From contig MKJX01000222.1 of the NCBI GenBank assembly GCA_001942415.1, positions 1 through 34,734 on the forward strand: 34,734 nucleotides of DNA. Direction: 5' to 3'. The translations under genes were made by a program, and so were the position numbers. The stretch's first letter is position 1; every line of letters begins with the position of its first letter. The notes under the pieces are model-generated. The model ran no database searches, was not told the DNA's origin, and worked only from the letters and a program-made list of their open reading frames with translations. Below, piece by piece: positions 1 through 7,144 of this stretch. The stretch comes from Pseudonocardia sp. CNS-139. Lineage in GTDB: Bacteria > Actinomycetota > Actinomycetes > Mycobacteriales > Pseudonocardiaceae.

Positions 1-238
1 GCGGCCGCCGCGGCGGCGCACGCCACCGACGCCGCCGCGTCCAGATCCCCGCCCGGCACGGGCAGCTCGGGCGGCTCCGGGGCGTCTACGATCGGGTCGT
101 CGAACACCCCGCCCGCCTCCATCGCCCGGTACCAGGCGTCGTCCTCGTAGTGGTCGGGCCCGTGCGCCGGGCCGCGGTCGGCCGCCACGCGGCCGACGCC
201 AGCGCCACCACGGCGAGCATCGTCGGTATGCGGGACAT
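1..238 (-). CDS. Secreted protein of unknown function, N-terminal part, frameshifted
   Basis: The ATG at 236-238 on the minus strand opens a short hydrophobic signal-like segment (MSRIPTMLAVVALAS). The reading then has to shift by one base near 190-205 to continue as an acidic stretch containing HGPDHYEDDAWYRAMEAGG and a proline/glutamate-rich tail. That tail reads off the left edge of the window, so the C-terminus is missing. I do not recognise a family. The signal-like start and low-complexity acidic tail suggest an exported or lipoprotein-like product. The frame change resembles the other one-base breaks in this window and is probably a sequence error. A weak GGAG lies just upstream of the ATG. 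Confidence 0.45.
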
Positions 239-445
239 GGGTCTCCTCACCGTTCGCGGGGGAGCCTAGAGACCTCCGCAAGCCCGCGACGGCCTCCGAC
301 CTGCGCAATCGGGTGGCAGCCCGCCCGGTTGGGTGAAATGCCCGGCTGCGGCGCAACCGCCGCAAGGGGCGTTCTCCCGGTTCTGCGGGCACACCAGCAC
401 CGCGCTCACGCGGCGGTTCGAGAAGATCGAGCTGGTGTGGCGAAG

Positions 446-481
446 GGGAGCGGACCGGTGCTGCGGGCCCGGTCCGCTCCC
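446..481. terminator. Hairpin after the glycosyltransferase gene
   Basis: A perfect 13-bp inverted repeat (GGGAGCGGACCGG at 446-458 and its complement at 469-481) encloses a 10-base loop. It starts 13 bases past the stop of the leftward glycosyltransferase. There is no T-tract, as is common for actinobacterial terminators. Further left, 390-398 and 431-439 form another 9-bp inverted repeat (CACACCAGC / GCTGGTGTG). I see no convincing gene in 239-445. Confidence 0.6.
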
Positions 482-494
482 GTTCGCCTGATCT

Positions 495-1710
495 TCAGCC
501 GGCGACGACGATCGGGGCGGGCGGCGGCGCAGGCGGCGCGAGCGGGGGCACGCGACCGCCGGCCCGGCGGGCCGCGCGGCGGGCGCGCAGGTAGGCCCAC
601 GGGCCGGCGGCGAGCCCGCGGATGCGGGCCCGGTTGGCCCCGGCCGGCAGGCCGCGCCCGCGTTGTTCTCGCGCTCGGCGATCCGCCGCAGCTGCGCGAC
701 GGCCGCCGGGAGGCGCTTGGCCGCGGCCGCCCGGGCCCGCGGGTCGAGCGCGACCTTCGTCAGGAAGCCGCCGAGGCCGACCGCGTAGCCCTGCATCTGG
801 GCGCGCAGCGTCCGGGCTCGGCCGGTGGTGGTGCCACACCCACGCGCTCGGCTCGTAGCCGAGCACGTGGCCGCCGAGCACGAGCCGCACGAGGAACTCG
901 CAGTCCTCGCCGCCGTGGGTGGGCGAACCCGGGCCGAGCGCCTCGTCGAAGCCGCCCGCGGCCCTGGCCACCTCGGTGCGGACCGCGAGGTTCGCGCCGA
1001 TCCCGAAGAGGCCGGGGGAGAACGGGAAGATCGCCGAGTCGGCCGGCGGGTCGTCGAGCGAGAAACGGCGGCGCTCGAAGCCCTTGTTCCAGGCCAGCGC
1101 CGTGTCGGCGACGAGCTCCTCGGCCGTCGAGAGCCGGGCGGCCAGCACCGGCCCGCTCACGCACGCGAGCCCCGGGTCGGCCGCGAACGCGCCCGCGATC
1201 CGGGTGGCCCAGCCGGAGTCCGGCTCGGTGTCGTCGTCGGTGAACGCGACGAGGGCCGTGGCCACCTCGGCGAGACCGCGGTTGCGGCCCACCGACGCCC
1301 CGCGCCGCGGCTCGTACACGTAGCGGACGCGGGGGTCGCCCAGCTCGTGCACGGCGGTCATGGTGCGGTCGTCGGCCGGGTCGTTGTCGACGCGAGCACG
1401 GTGACGTCGGGGTGGTCACCGGCGAGAACGGCGCGCAGGCAGCGCTCCAGGCTCCGCGGCCGGCCGCGGGTGGCGACGACCACGGTGATCGGGTCGTGCG
1501 AGGACGGCGGCGGGGGCGGGTCGGGGATCCCGCCGAGCTGGGTCTCGAGGGCGCGGCGGACGTCGGCCGCGCGCGCCGGCCGGACACGAGCGGCAGCTCG
1601 AGGATGCCGACGGGGGTGCTGTCGGTCGTCACGAGCAGGCGGGCAGCGGTGAATCGCCGGTCGACGACGAAGTCGTTGACCGGGGCATGGCGGTCCAGCT
1701 CACCAACCAT
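495..1710 (-). CDS. Glycosyltransferase family 2 (frameshifted)
   Basis: A GT-A fold sugar transferase that would move a sugar from a nucleotide-activated donor to an unknown acceptor, probably in envelope or exopolysaccharide synthesis. Visible pieces, in order: an N-terminal segment with APVNDFVVDRR; the Rossmann start ITVVVATRGRPRSLERCL; the acidic metal-binding segment FTDDDTEPDSGW; GGFDEALGPGSPTHGGEDCEF (the ED motif of family 2 enzymes); WVWHHHR; and a C-terminal helical tail. These pieces lie in different frames, with breaks near 1570, 1390, 830 and 650. Repaired, it gives about 405 residues. The start is uncertain: ATG at 1710 has no clear ribosome site, and open frame continues upstream. 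It is transcribed away from the patatin gene. The acceptor cannot be read from the sequence. Confidence 0.8.
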
Positions 1711-1924
1711 GTCGGGGTGGGCAGGTTCCAGGGGGACAAACCAGGGGCCTTCCGAAGCGGGGAGCGGGGGAAGTACGCCCTTACCGTAGGGCGGGTTCGC
1801 AAGCTGCCTTGCACCGGTTCGTCCGGTTTGTCGCTGGTCGGCGGCCTGTGCCCGGTGAACGGTTGTGACGTGCACGTTAGCGCCCACCGATCGGGTGACC
1901 GGCATCCGCCAGTAGCCTGGGCCG

Positions 1925-2890
1925 GTGACCACGGCGCCGTACAGCTCGGCCCTGCGCGGCGACCGGCAGGTGTTCGACGTCCTCCTCGGCCGGCTGGCCG
2001 ACGGCACGACCCCCGGAGACCGCCGCGACGACCACCGCGTCGCGCTCGTCATCGGCGGTGGCGGGATGCGCGGCGCGTACGTCGCCGGGATGCTCCGCGC
2101 GCTCGACCGGGCGGGCCTGGTGCCCGCGTTCGACGAGGTCTACGGGGCGTCGTCCGGCGGGTTCAGCGGGGCCGCGTTCCTCACGGGCGGGGCGGCCGCG
2201 TGCGCGGCGAGCTACCCCGAGGACCTCTGCTCGGACGTCTTCATCGACATGCGCCGGCTCGGCAGCCGGCGGCCGGTGGTGGCGCTGGACCACCTCGTCC
2301 ACGAGGTGATGGGCGTCCGCAAGCCGCTGGCCTGGCACGAGCTGGGCAGCACGCCCGCGCCGCTGCACGTCGTCGCGACGGACGCCACCGACCTCACCGC
2401 GCACACGCTGCAGGGCATGGCGACGGTCGACGACTGGCAGCGCGCGCTGCGGGCCAGCGCGGCGATCCCGCTGCTCGCCGGGCGGCCGGTCACGTACGGC
2501 GGGCGGCGCTGGGTGGACGGCTCGGTCGGCGAGCCGCTCGCGATGGCGCGCGCCCTGCGCGGCGGCGCCACCCACGTGCTCGTGCTGCTCTGCCGCGGCG
2601 ACGACGACCTGCACCACGACGCCGACGCCGGGCTCTCGCTGTGGGCCCGGATGCTGGACCGGCTGGTCCCGGGCCTCGGCACGGTCGCGCAGGGCTCCCG
2701 CCGCTACGGCGCGGACCTGCGGCTGGTCACCGACGCCGCGCACCCCGACCGCGGCCCCGGCCACCTCGCCGCGATCGGGCCGGTGCGCTCGGCGGGGATG
2801 GGCTCGCTGTGCGTCGACGCCGTGCGTGTGGCGGAGGCCGTCGAGATCGGCGACGAGTCCGCGGCCGCGGCGCTCGACACAGCTGCCTGA
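1925..2890 (+). CDS. Patatin-like phospholipase family protein
   Basis: A 321-residue serine acyl hydrolase predicted to cleave lipid acyl esters with a Ser-Asp dyad. The patatin hallmarks are in order: the oxyanion glycine loop IGGGGMRGAY (about residues 43-52), the nucleophile elbow GASSGGF (a GXSXG), and the dyad aspartate in WVDGSVGEP (about residue 193, DGS rather than the common DGG/DGA). No signal peptide or membrane segment is seen, so it is probably cytoplasmic. The GTG at 1925 is used; the frame is intact to TGA at 2890. The ~210-bp divergent region upstream is shared with the glycosyltransferase. cinA follows 26 bp downstream and is probably co-transcribed. Family assignment is firm; the substrate is not known. 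Confidence 0.88.
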   Translation: MTTAPYSSALRGDRQVFDVLLGRLADGTTPGDRRDDHRVALVIGGGGMRGAYVAGMLRALDRAGLVPAFDEVYGASSGGFSGAAFLTGGAAACAASYPEDLCSDVFIDMRRLGSRRPVVALDHLVHEVMGVRKPLAWHELGSTPAPLHVVATDATDLTAHTLQGMATVDDWQRALRASAAIPLLAGRPVTYGGRRWVDGSVGEPLAMARALRGGATHVLVLLCRGDDDLHHDADAGLSLWARMLDRLVPGLGTVAQGSRRYGADLRLVTDAAHPDRGPGHLAAIGPVRSAGMGSLCVDAVRVAEAVEIGDESAAAALDTAA

Positions 2891-2916
2891 CGCGCCGCCG
2901 GGATACCGTCCTCCCC

Positions 2917-4270
2917 ATGGGGTCAGGGGAGCGGCCGCGCGCCGCCGTGGTCGTCACGGGAAGCGAGCTGCTCACGGGGGTCGTCTCCGACCGCAACGGG
3001 CCCTGGGTGGCCCGTGAGCTGGGGAACCTCGGGTTCGAGGTCGCGCACGTCCAGATCGTCGGCGACCGGCCGGCCGACCTCGCGCGGGCGCTCCAGTACG
3101 CGGTGGACGAGGGCTGTGTGCTCGTCGTCACGAGCGGCGGGCTCGGCCCGACCGCCGACGACCTGACGGGCGAGGTGGTCGCGGCGTTCGCCGGCGCGGA
3201 GCTGGCGCTCGACGAGGACATGTACGCGCGGATCGCGAAGATCCTCGAAGGGTTCGCCGCCCGCACCGGGTTCGGCGGGCCCGCGCTGGAGGCCGCCAAC
3301 CGCAAGCAGGCGATGGTGCCGCGCGGGGCCACCGCGCTCCCGCCGGTCGGCACCGCGCCCGGGCTGGTCGTCCCGCGGCCGGGCGGGCCGCTCGTCGTGG
3401 TGCTTCCCGGTCCGCACGCGCGAGCTGCAGGGGATGTGGCCCGCCGCGCTCGACTCCGCTCCCGTCCGCGAGCTGCTGACCGGGGTGCCGCCGGCGCACC
3501 CGCGCTCGCTGCGGTTCTTCGGCCTGCCGGAGTCGGAGATCGCGGCGACGTTGCGCGAGGCCGGCGCCGCGCGGGACCTCTCCGCCGTCGAGGTGACGAC
3601 GTGCCTGCGCCGCTCCGAGCTGGAGGTCGACCTGCGGCCCCGGCCCGGCGCGGACGACGTCGCCGAAGCGCTGCACGCCGAGCTCGCGCAGCGCCACGCC
3701 CGGCACCTGGTCAGCGCCGACGGCACCACCACCGACGAGCTGGTGGCCCAGGCGCTGCTTGACCGCGGCTGGACGGTCGCGACGGGCGAGTCGTGCACCG
3801 GCGGGATGCTCGCGAGCCGGCTCGTCGACCGGGCCGGGTCGTCGGCCTACGTCGCCGGTGGCGTGGTCGCGTACTCGAACGACGCGAAGACGAACCTGCT
3901 GGGCGTCCCGGCGGAGATGATCGCCGCGCACGGGGCGGTGTCGCCGCAGGTCGCGCGGGCCCTCGCGGACGGGGCGCGGGACCGCTTCGGCGCGGACGTC
4001 GGCATCGGCATCACCGGTGTCGCGGGCCCAGGCGGCGGCACGGAGGCCAAGCCCGTCGGCTATGTGTGCTTCTGCGTCACCACGGCCGACGGGCAGGTGA
4101 TCGCCCGCGAACTCGCTGCCGGCGGCGGGCCGACATCCGCGAACGTCGACGGACGCGGTATGCACCTGCTGCTGCGGGCAGCGCGCGGTCTGAGAGCAGG
4201 ACCGGTCAGGCGCGGGCGGCGTCGAACCGGGCGGCGGCGCGGCCCAGTTGACGACGTTCCACCACCCTGA
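2917..4270 (+). CDS. cinA: CinA family protein, competence/damage-inducible (frameshifted)
   Basis: A two-domain CinA. The N-terminal MoaB/MogA-like (COG1058) half shows VVVTGSELLTGVVSDRNG and TSGGLGPTADDLTGEVVA. The C-terminal half shows the nicotinamide-nucleotide amidase signature ATGESCTGGMLASRLVDRAG, VAYSNDAKTNLLGV and GIGITGVAGPGGGTEAKPVG. CinA proteins deamidate NMN in pyridine-nucleotide recycling and carry an ADP-ribose pyrophosphatase-type domain. The halves are in different frames, with a one-base break near 3415-3425 just after VVVLPGPH. The last ~40 codons are doubtful: RADIRER, typical of CinA ends, appears only in another frame near 4130, so the true stop is probably near 4190-4200 and not at 4270. 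As drawn, it overlaps the convergent sodA end. Confidence 0.85.
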
Positions 4271-4802
4271 CGTAGTCCGGCTTGACGTTGCGGTACTGCA
4301 GGTAGAAGGCGTGTTCCCACATGTCGAGCAGGGCGATGGGGATCTGCCCGGCGGGGAGGTTGGCCTGCTGGTCGTAGAGCTGGTGGATGAGCAGGCGCCG
4401 GCCGAGCTGGTCCCAGCCGAGGATGGCCCAGCCGCTGCCCTGGATGGTGGTGGCGGCGGCGGTGAAGTGGGCCTGGAAGGCGTCGAAGGAGCCGAAGTTG
4501 TCGTCGAGGGCGGCGGCGAGCTCGCCGGTGGGCTTGTCGCCGCCGTCGGGCGACAGGTTCTGCCAGAACGTCGAGTGGTTGACGTGCCCGCCGAGGTTGA
4601 AGGCGAGGGTCTTCTCCAGTCCGACGATGGCGCCGAAGTCGTTCTTGTCGCGGGCTTCGGCGAGCTTGTCGATGACGCCGTTGAGGGCGGTGACGTAGGT
4701 CTGGTGGTGCTTGGAGTGGTGCAGTTCCATGATCTCGCCGCTGATGTGCGGCGCGAGCGCGCCGTAGTCGTAGGCCAGGTCGGGAAGCGTGTAGTCCGCC
4801 AT
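4206..4802 (-). CDS. sodA: Superoxide dismutase, Fe/Mn family, probably Mn-type
   Basis: Converts superoxide to oxygen and hydrogen peroxide. The protein of ~198 residues has all four metal ligands: H28 (ELHHSKHH), H76 (NHSTFW), D160 and H164 (DMWEHAFYLQY). Two features favour manganese: GGHVNHS before the second ligand, and Gln in LYDQQ, where the M. tuberculosis iron enzyme has His. The last ~25 residues (VVERRQLGRAAARF) should read WNVVNW. That motif is present in an adjacent frame near 4235-4260, so two compensating one-base errors are likely. No signal peptide is present. The ATG at 4800-4802 fits the family start. It is convergent with cinA and has a candidate Nur operator 19 bp upstream. 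Confidence 0.94.
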   Translation of the reverse strand: MADYTLPDLAYDYGALAPHISGEIMELHHSKHHQTYVTALNGVIDKLAEARDKNDFGAIVGLEKTLAFNLGGHVNHSTFWQNLSPDGGDKPTGELAAALDDNFGSFDAFQAHFTAAATTIQGSGWAILGWDQLGRRLLIHQLYDQQANLPAGQIPIALLDMWEHAFYLQYRNVKPDYVRVVERRQLGRAAARFDAARA

Positions 4803-4820
4803 GGTGGCAAACCCTACTAG

Positions 4821-4837
4821 TTGCCAGTAGATTGCAA
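4821..4837 (-). promoter_or_regulatory. Candidate Nur (nickel regulator) box in the sodA promoter
   Basis: Read toward sodA, the sequence is TTGCAA-TCTAC-TGGCAA. The Streptomyces Nur box, as I recall it, is TTGCAA-N5-TTGCAA, so this differs at one base. It lies 19-35 bp upstream of the ATG and overlaps the likely core promoter (possible -10 TAGGGT at 4811-4816), a good place for repression. Nur is the nickel-dependent Fur-family repressor of the alternative superoxide dismutase. This call rests on the motif alone. Confidence 0.5.
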
Positions 4838-4886
4838 GAGCCTTCCTCTGGTGATCGTTCTGGCAGCTCGGCGCTCGGGGGGTGGT

Positions 4887-4923
4887 GGGACCGGCCGCCG
4901 GACGCGCTCCGGCGACCGGTCCC
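4887..4923 (-). terminator. Hairpin terminator after the rhodanese gene
   Basis: A 16-bp inverted repeat with one mismatch (GGGACCGGCCGCCGGA at 4887-4902 against 4908-4923) encloses a 5-base loop. It begins 5 bp past the TAG stop of the leftward rhodanese and separates it from sodA. There is no U-tract. Confidence 0.65.
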
Positions 4924-4927
4924 GCGG

Positions 4928-5254
4928 CTACGCGGCCTCCACCGGGAGCCCGGCGGCCACCCGGTCCTCGATCCCGTCCGCGTAGACCCGCACGTCGCGG
5001 TAGCCGAGTTCGCCCAGCAGCGCGGCGAGGGCCTCGCCCCGCCCGCAGACGGCGTTCGTCGAGTACGTGACGACGGGTGCGTCCCGGTCCGGGAGGACCT
5101 CGGCGGCGTGGTCCGGGGCGTCGTCCACGACGAGGTTCAGGGCGCCGGGCAGGTGCCGCGCCCGGTACGGGGCGGCGGGCAGGGCGTCGACGACGGTGAC
5201 GGCGGCGGTCTCGATGGCGGCCCGCAGGTCGTCGCGGCCGATCGTGGTGGTCAT
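4928..5254 (-). CDS. Single-domain rhodanese-like sulfurtransferase
   Basis: A 108-residue stand-alone rhodanese domain. These domains move sulfane sulfur through a persulfide on the active-site cysteine. Here C70 sits in the loop YSTNAVCGRGEA, followed by the usual helix ALAALLGELGYRDV and ADGIEDRVAAGLPVE. The N-terminal part has VVDALPAAPYRARHLPGALNL, with the conserved R-HLPGA. The start at 5252-5254 is chosen because GGAGG precedes it at good spacing (GGAGGAGCCATG); an upstream in-frame extension lacks such a site. No signal or membrane segment is seen, so it is cytoplasmic. A 12-bp palindrome (CGGACGCGTCCG) lies upstream near 5310. The sulfur acceptor is unknown. Confidence 0.88.
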   Translation of the reverse strand: MTTTIGRDDLRAAIETAAVTVVDALPAAPYRARHLPGALNLVVDDAPDHAAEVLPDRDAPVVTYSTNAVCGRGEALAALLGELGYRDVRVYADGIEDRVAAGLPVEAA

Positions 5255-5366
5255 GGCTCCTCCGCGGGACGGTGGGCTCGTGCGCAGGACGATCGTCGGG
5301 CGCCGGGCCGCGGACGCGTCCGACACGGGGAGACAGTGCGCGTCCGCCCGGGGGAGCAGGCGCCGG

Positions 5367-6583
5367 TCAGCCCAGCCGGCGTTCGAGGTAGGCGCGTTCG
5401 GCGGGGTCGGAGGTCAGGCTGATCGCCTTGGCCGTCGCGACCCGGGCCTCGGCGGCGCGTCCCAGGCGGTCGAGCAGGTGGGCCCGGGTGGCCCAGGCCG
5501 GTTGGAACCGGGCCGACCGTTCGCCGAGCCCGTCGAGCACCGCGAGTCCGGCCGCCGGCCCGTCCAGCTCGGCGGTGACGGCGGCGAGCGCGGTGGCGCT
5601 GCCGAGGCTCGGCGCGAGCCGTTGCAGCAGCGTGTAGAGGTCGCGCAGGGCGGCCCAGTCGGTGGTGCCGGTCTCCCGGCGGGCGCAGTGCACGGCCTGG
5701 ATCGCGGCCTCCAGCTGAAAGCGGCCGAGCACGCCCAGCGGGTGCGCCGCGCGCAGGTGCTCGTGGCCGCGCCGGACCAGCGCCGCGTCCCAGAGCGCGG
5801 TGTCCTGGTCGGGCAGCGGGACGAACCGGCCGTCCGCGTCGAGCCGGGCCGGGAGCCGGGCCGTCGAGAGGCAGACGAGCGCGGCGAGGCCGTGCGCCTC
5901 GGCGTCCGCGGGGGCCAGGTGCGCGAGCGTCTCGGCCAGGTGCAAAGCCTCGCCGGTGAGCGACGTGCGCAGCTCCGGGCCCGTGGTGCTCCAGTCGATC
6001 GCGTACGCGCCGTAGACGGCCTCGAGCACGGCGTCCATGCGCGCGGGCAGGGCGTGGCGGTCGGGCACCTCGAACGGGATGCGGTTGTCCTTGATCCGGC
6101 GCTTCGCCCGCACGAGCCGGGCGCGACGGTCGGGGCCGGCAGCGCGAAGGCCCGCGCGATCTGCGCCGCCGTGCAGCCGAGCACGGCGTTGAGCATCAGC
6201 GGGGTGCGCGCCGGCGGGTCGATCGCCGGGTGCGCGCAGACCAGCATCAGCTCCAGCCGCCTGTCCGGCACGGCGTCGGGATCGAGCTGGTCGAGGTCGC
6301 AGGGCAGGGCGCCGTGCACCTCGGGGTCGAACGCGACGGTGCGCCGGGCCGCCGCCGACTTCCAGGCGTCGCGCAGCCGGTTGCGGGCCACGGTCAGCAG
6401 CCAGCCGTCCGGGTTGGCCGGCACGCCGGCGGCCGGCCAGGTGGTGAGCGCCCGCTCGAACGCGTCGCCCAGCGCGTCCTCGGCCGCGGCGAGGTCGCCG
6501 GTGCCGGCCGCCAGCAGCGCGACCAGCCGCCCGTAGGAGGTGCGCGCGGCCCGCGCCGCCCGCACCTCCGGGCGCTCGGTCAC
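5367..6583 (-). CDS. ECF RNA polymerase sigma factor, ECF42-like, with C-terminal helical extension (frameshifted)
   Basis: An extracytoplasmic-function sigma factor of ~405 residues, twice the size of a minimal ECF. The first ~80 residues are region 2 (ATGDLAAAEDALGDAFERAL, PANPDGWLLTVARNRLRDAWKS). Region 4 follows (DPPARTPLMLNAVLGCTAAQIARAFALP). A long C-terminal helical/TPR-like extension then runs to RAYLERRLG. In the ECF42 group this extension is needed for activity and there is no anti-sigma factor, which fits the absence of one here. One base is missing near 6120 between region 4 and the extension. The GTG start (6581-6583) overlaps the stop of the upstream YCII/DGPF gene as GTGA, so the genes are translationally coupled. 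The signal sensed is unknown. Confidence 0.9.
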
Positions 6584-6948
6584 GTCCAGACGCCGTCGCG
6601 GCACGACGTCGCGACCGGGCGGACCTCGATCACGCCCCACTGCGCGGCCGGGCACTTCTCGGCCCAGCCCAGCGCGGCGTCCCGGTCGGGGACGTCGATC
6701 ACGAAGACGCCGGCGAGCGCCTCCTTGGTGTCGGCGAACGGCCCGTCCTGCACCTGGAGGCTGCCGGTCCGCAGCGTCACCGTCGTGGTCGCGGGGCTCG
6801 GCTCCATCACCTCGGCGGTGACGAAGACCCCGGCCGACTCCAGCGCCGCGGTGTAGGCGTCGAACGCGGACCGGCCCTGCGCGAGCGTCTCCTCCGACAG
6901 CTCGCCGGGTGCGGGCTCGGCCCAGTGCAGCAGCAGCGCGTAGTGCAT
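6580..6948 (-). CDS. YCII-related DGPF-domain protein
   Basis: A 122-residue protein of the YCII/DGPF family (dimeric alpha-beta barrel), the standard genomic partner of ECF42 sigma factors. The naming motif DGPF is at residues 68-71 in LQVQDGPFADTKEALAGVFVIDV, followed by ALGWAEKCPAAQWGVIEVRP. GAGGAG precedes the ATG at 6946-6948 by 6 bases. Its stop overlaps the sigma gene start by 4 bp. The biochemical role of the family is unsettled; it may be an enzyme or part of the sensing input. It is transcribed from a promoter that fits ECF42 (6995-7021), suggesting positive autoregulation. Confidence 0.92.
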   Translation of the reverse strand: MHYALLLHWAEPAPGELSEETLAQGRSAFDAYTAALESAGVFVTAEVMEPSPATTTVTLRTGSLQVQDGPFADTKEALAGVFVIDVPDRDAALGWAEKCPAAQWGVIEVRPVATSCRDGVWT

Positions 6949-6958
6949 GAGGTGCTCC

Positions 6959-6986
6959 TCTCGTCGTGCGCAGTCTCGTCGTGCGC
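6959..6986 (-). repeat. Tandem 13-mer in the leader of the YCII-sigma operon
   Basis: TCTCGTCGTGCGC occurs at 6959-6971 and again at 6974-6986, a 15-bp period. Both copies lie between the predicted ECF promoter and the ribosome binding site of the YCII gene, so they would be in the 5' leader of the mRNA or near the transcription start. Possible meanings are an operator, a leader structure or a chance duplication. Confidence 0.5.
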
Positions 6987-6994
6987 GCCCCCAT

Positions 6995-7021
6995 GACGAG
7001 CGGGCGCCGCGCGATTCGACA
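6995..7021 (-). promoter_or_regulatory. Candidate ECF42-dependent promoter
   Basis: Read leftward: TGTCGA (complement of 7016-7021), a 17-base spacer, then CGTC (complement of 6995-6998). The bipartite motif I recall for ECF42 targets is TGTCGA at -35 and CGA/TC-like at -10. The site is about 45 bp before the YCII start and drives the sigma operon itself. Motif and spacing agree with the partner sigma factor; function is inferred. Confidence 0.6.
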
Positions 7022-7038
7022 CCCCCCCCGGAATCCCC

Positions 7039-7135
7039 GCGAGTCGCGAGAAAAGTGCGCGCGAGTCGCTGGATTCATGCGCGCGACTCGCGTGCACTCA
7101 GGCCGCGACTCGCGCGCACTTTCTCGGCGACTCGC
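7039..7135. repeat. 22-bp-period palindromic repeat array 1 (five units)
   Basis: A 9-mer GCGASTCGC starts at 7039, 7061, 7083, 7105 and 7127, exactly 22 bp apart each time. The first two units read GCGAGTCGC and the last three GCGACTCGC, so the array is two opposed halves. The 13-bp spacers are related when oriented (AAAGTGCGC, GAGTGCAC and similar). Positions 7048-7069 and 7105-7125 are almost perfect complements and could form a 21-bp stem. The array fills the gap between the epoxide hydrolase stop and the ECF promoter. See array 2 at 28248-28407. Confidence 0.9.
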
Positions 7136-7144
7136 GGAGGAGGC

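Noticed and set aside
301..445. Cys-rich peptide frame between the first two genes
   Set aside because: It lies in the tail of a frameshifted glycosyltransferase frame past the real stop, with no ribosome site or known motif.
4206..4270. True 65-bp overlap of cinA and sodA 3' ends
   Set aside because: Both C-termini have better-matching sequence in other frames (RADIRER for CinA, WNVVNW for the dismutase), so the overlap probably comes from frame errors.
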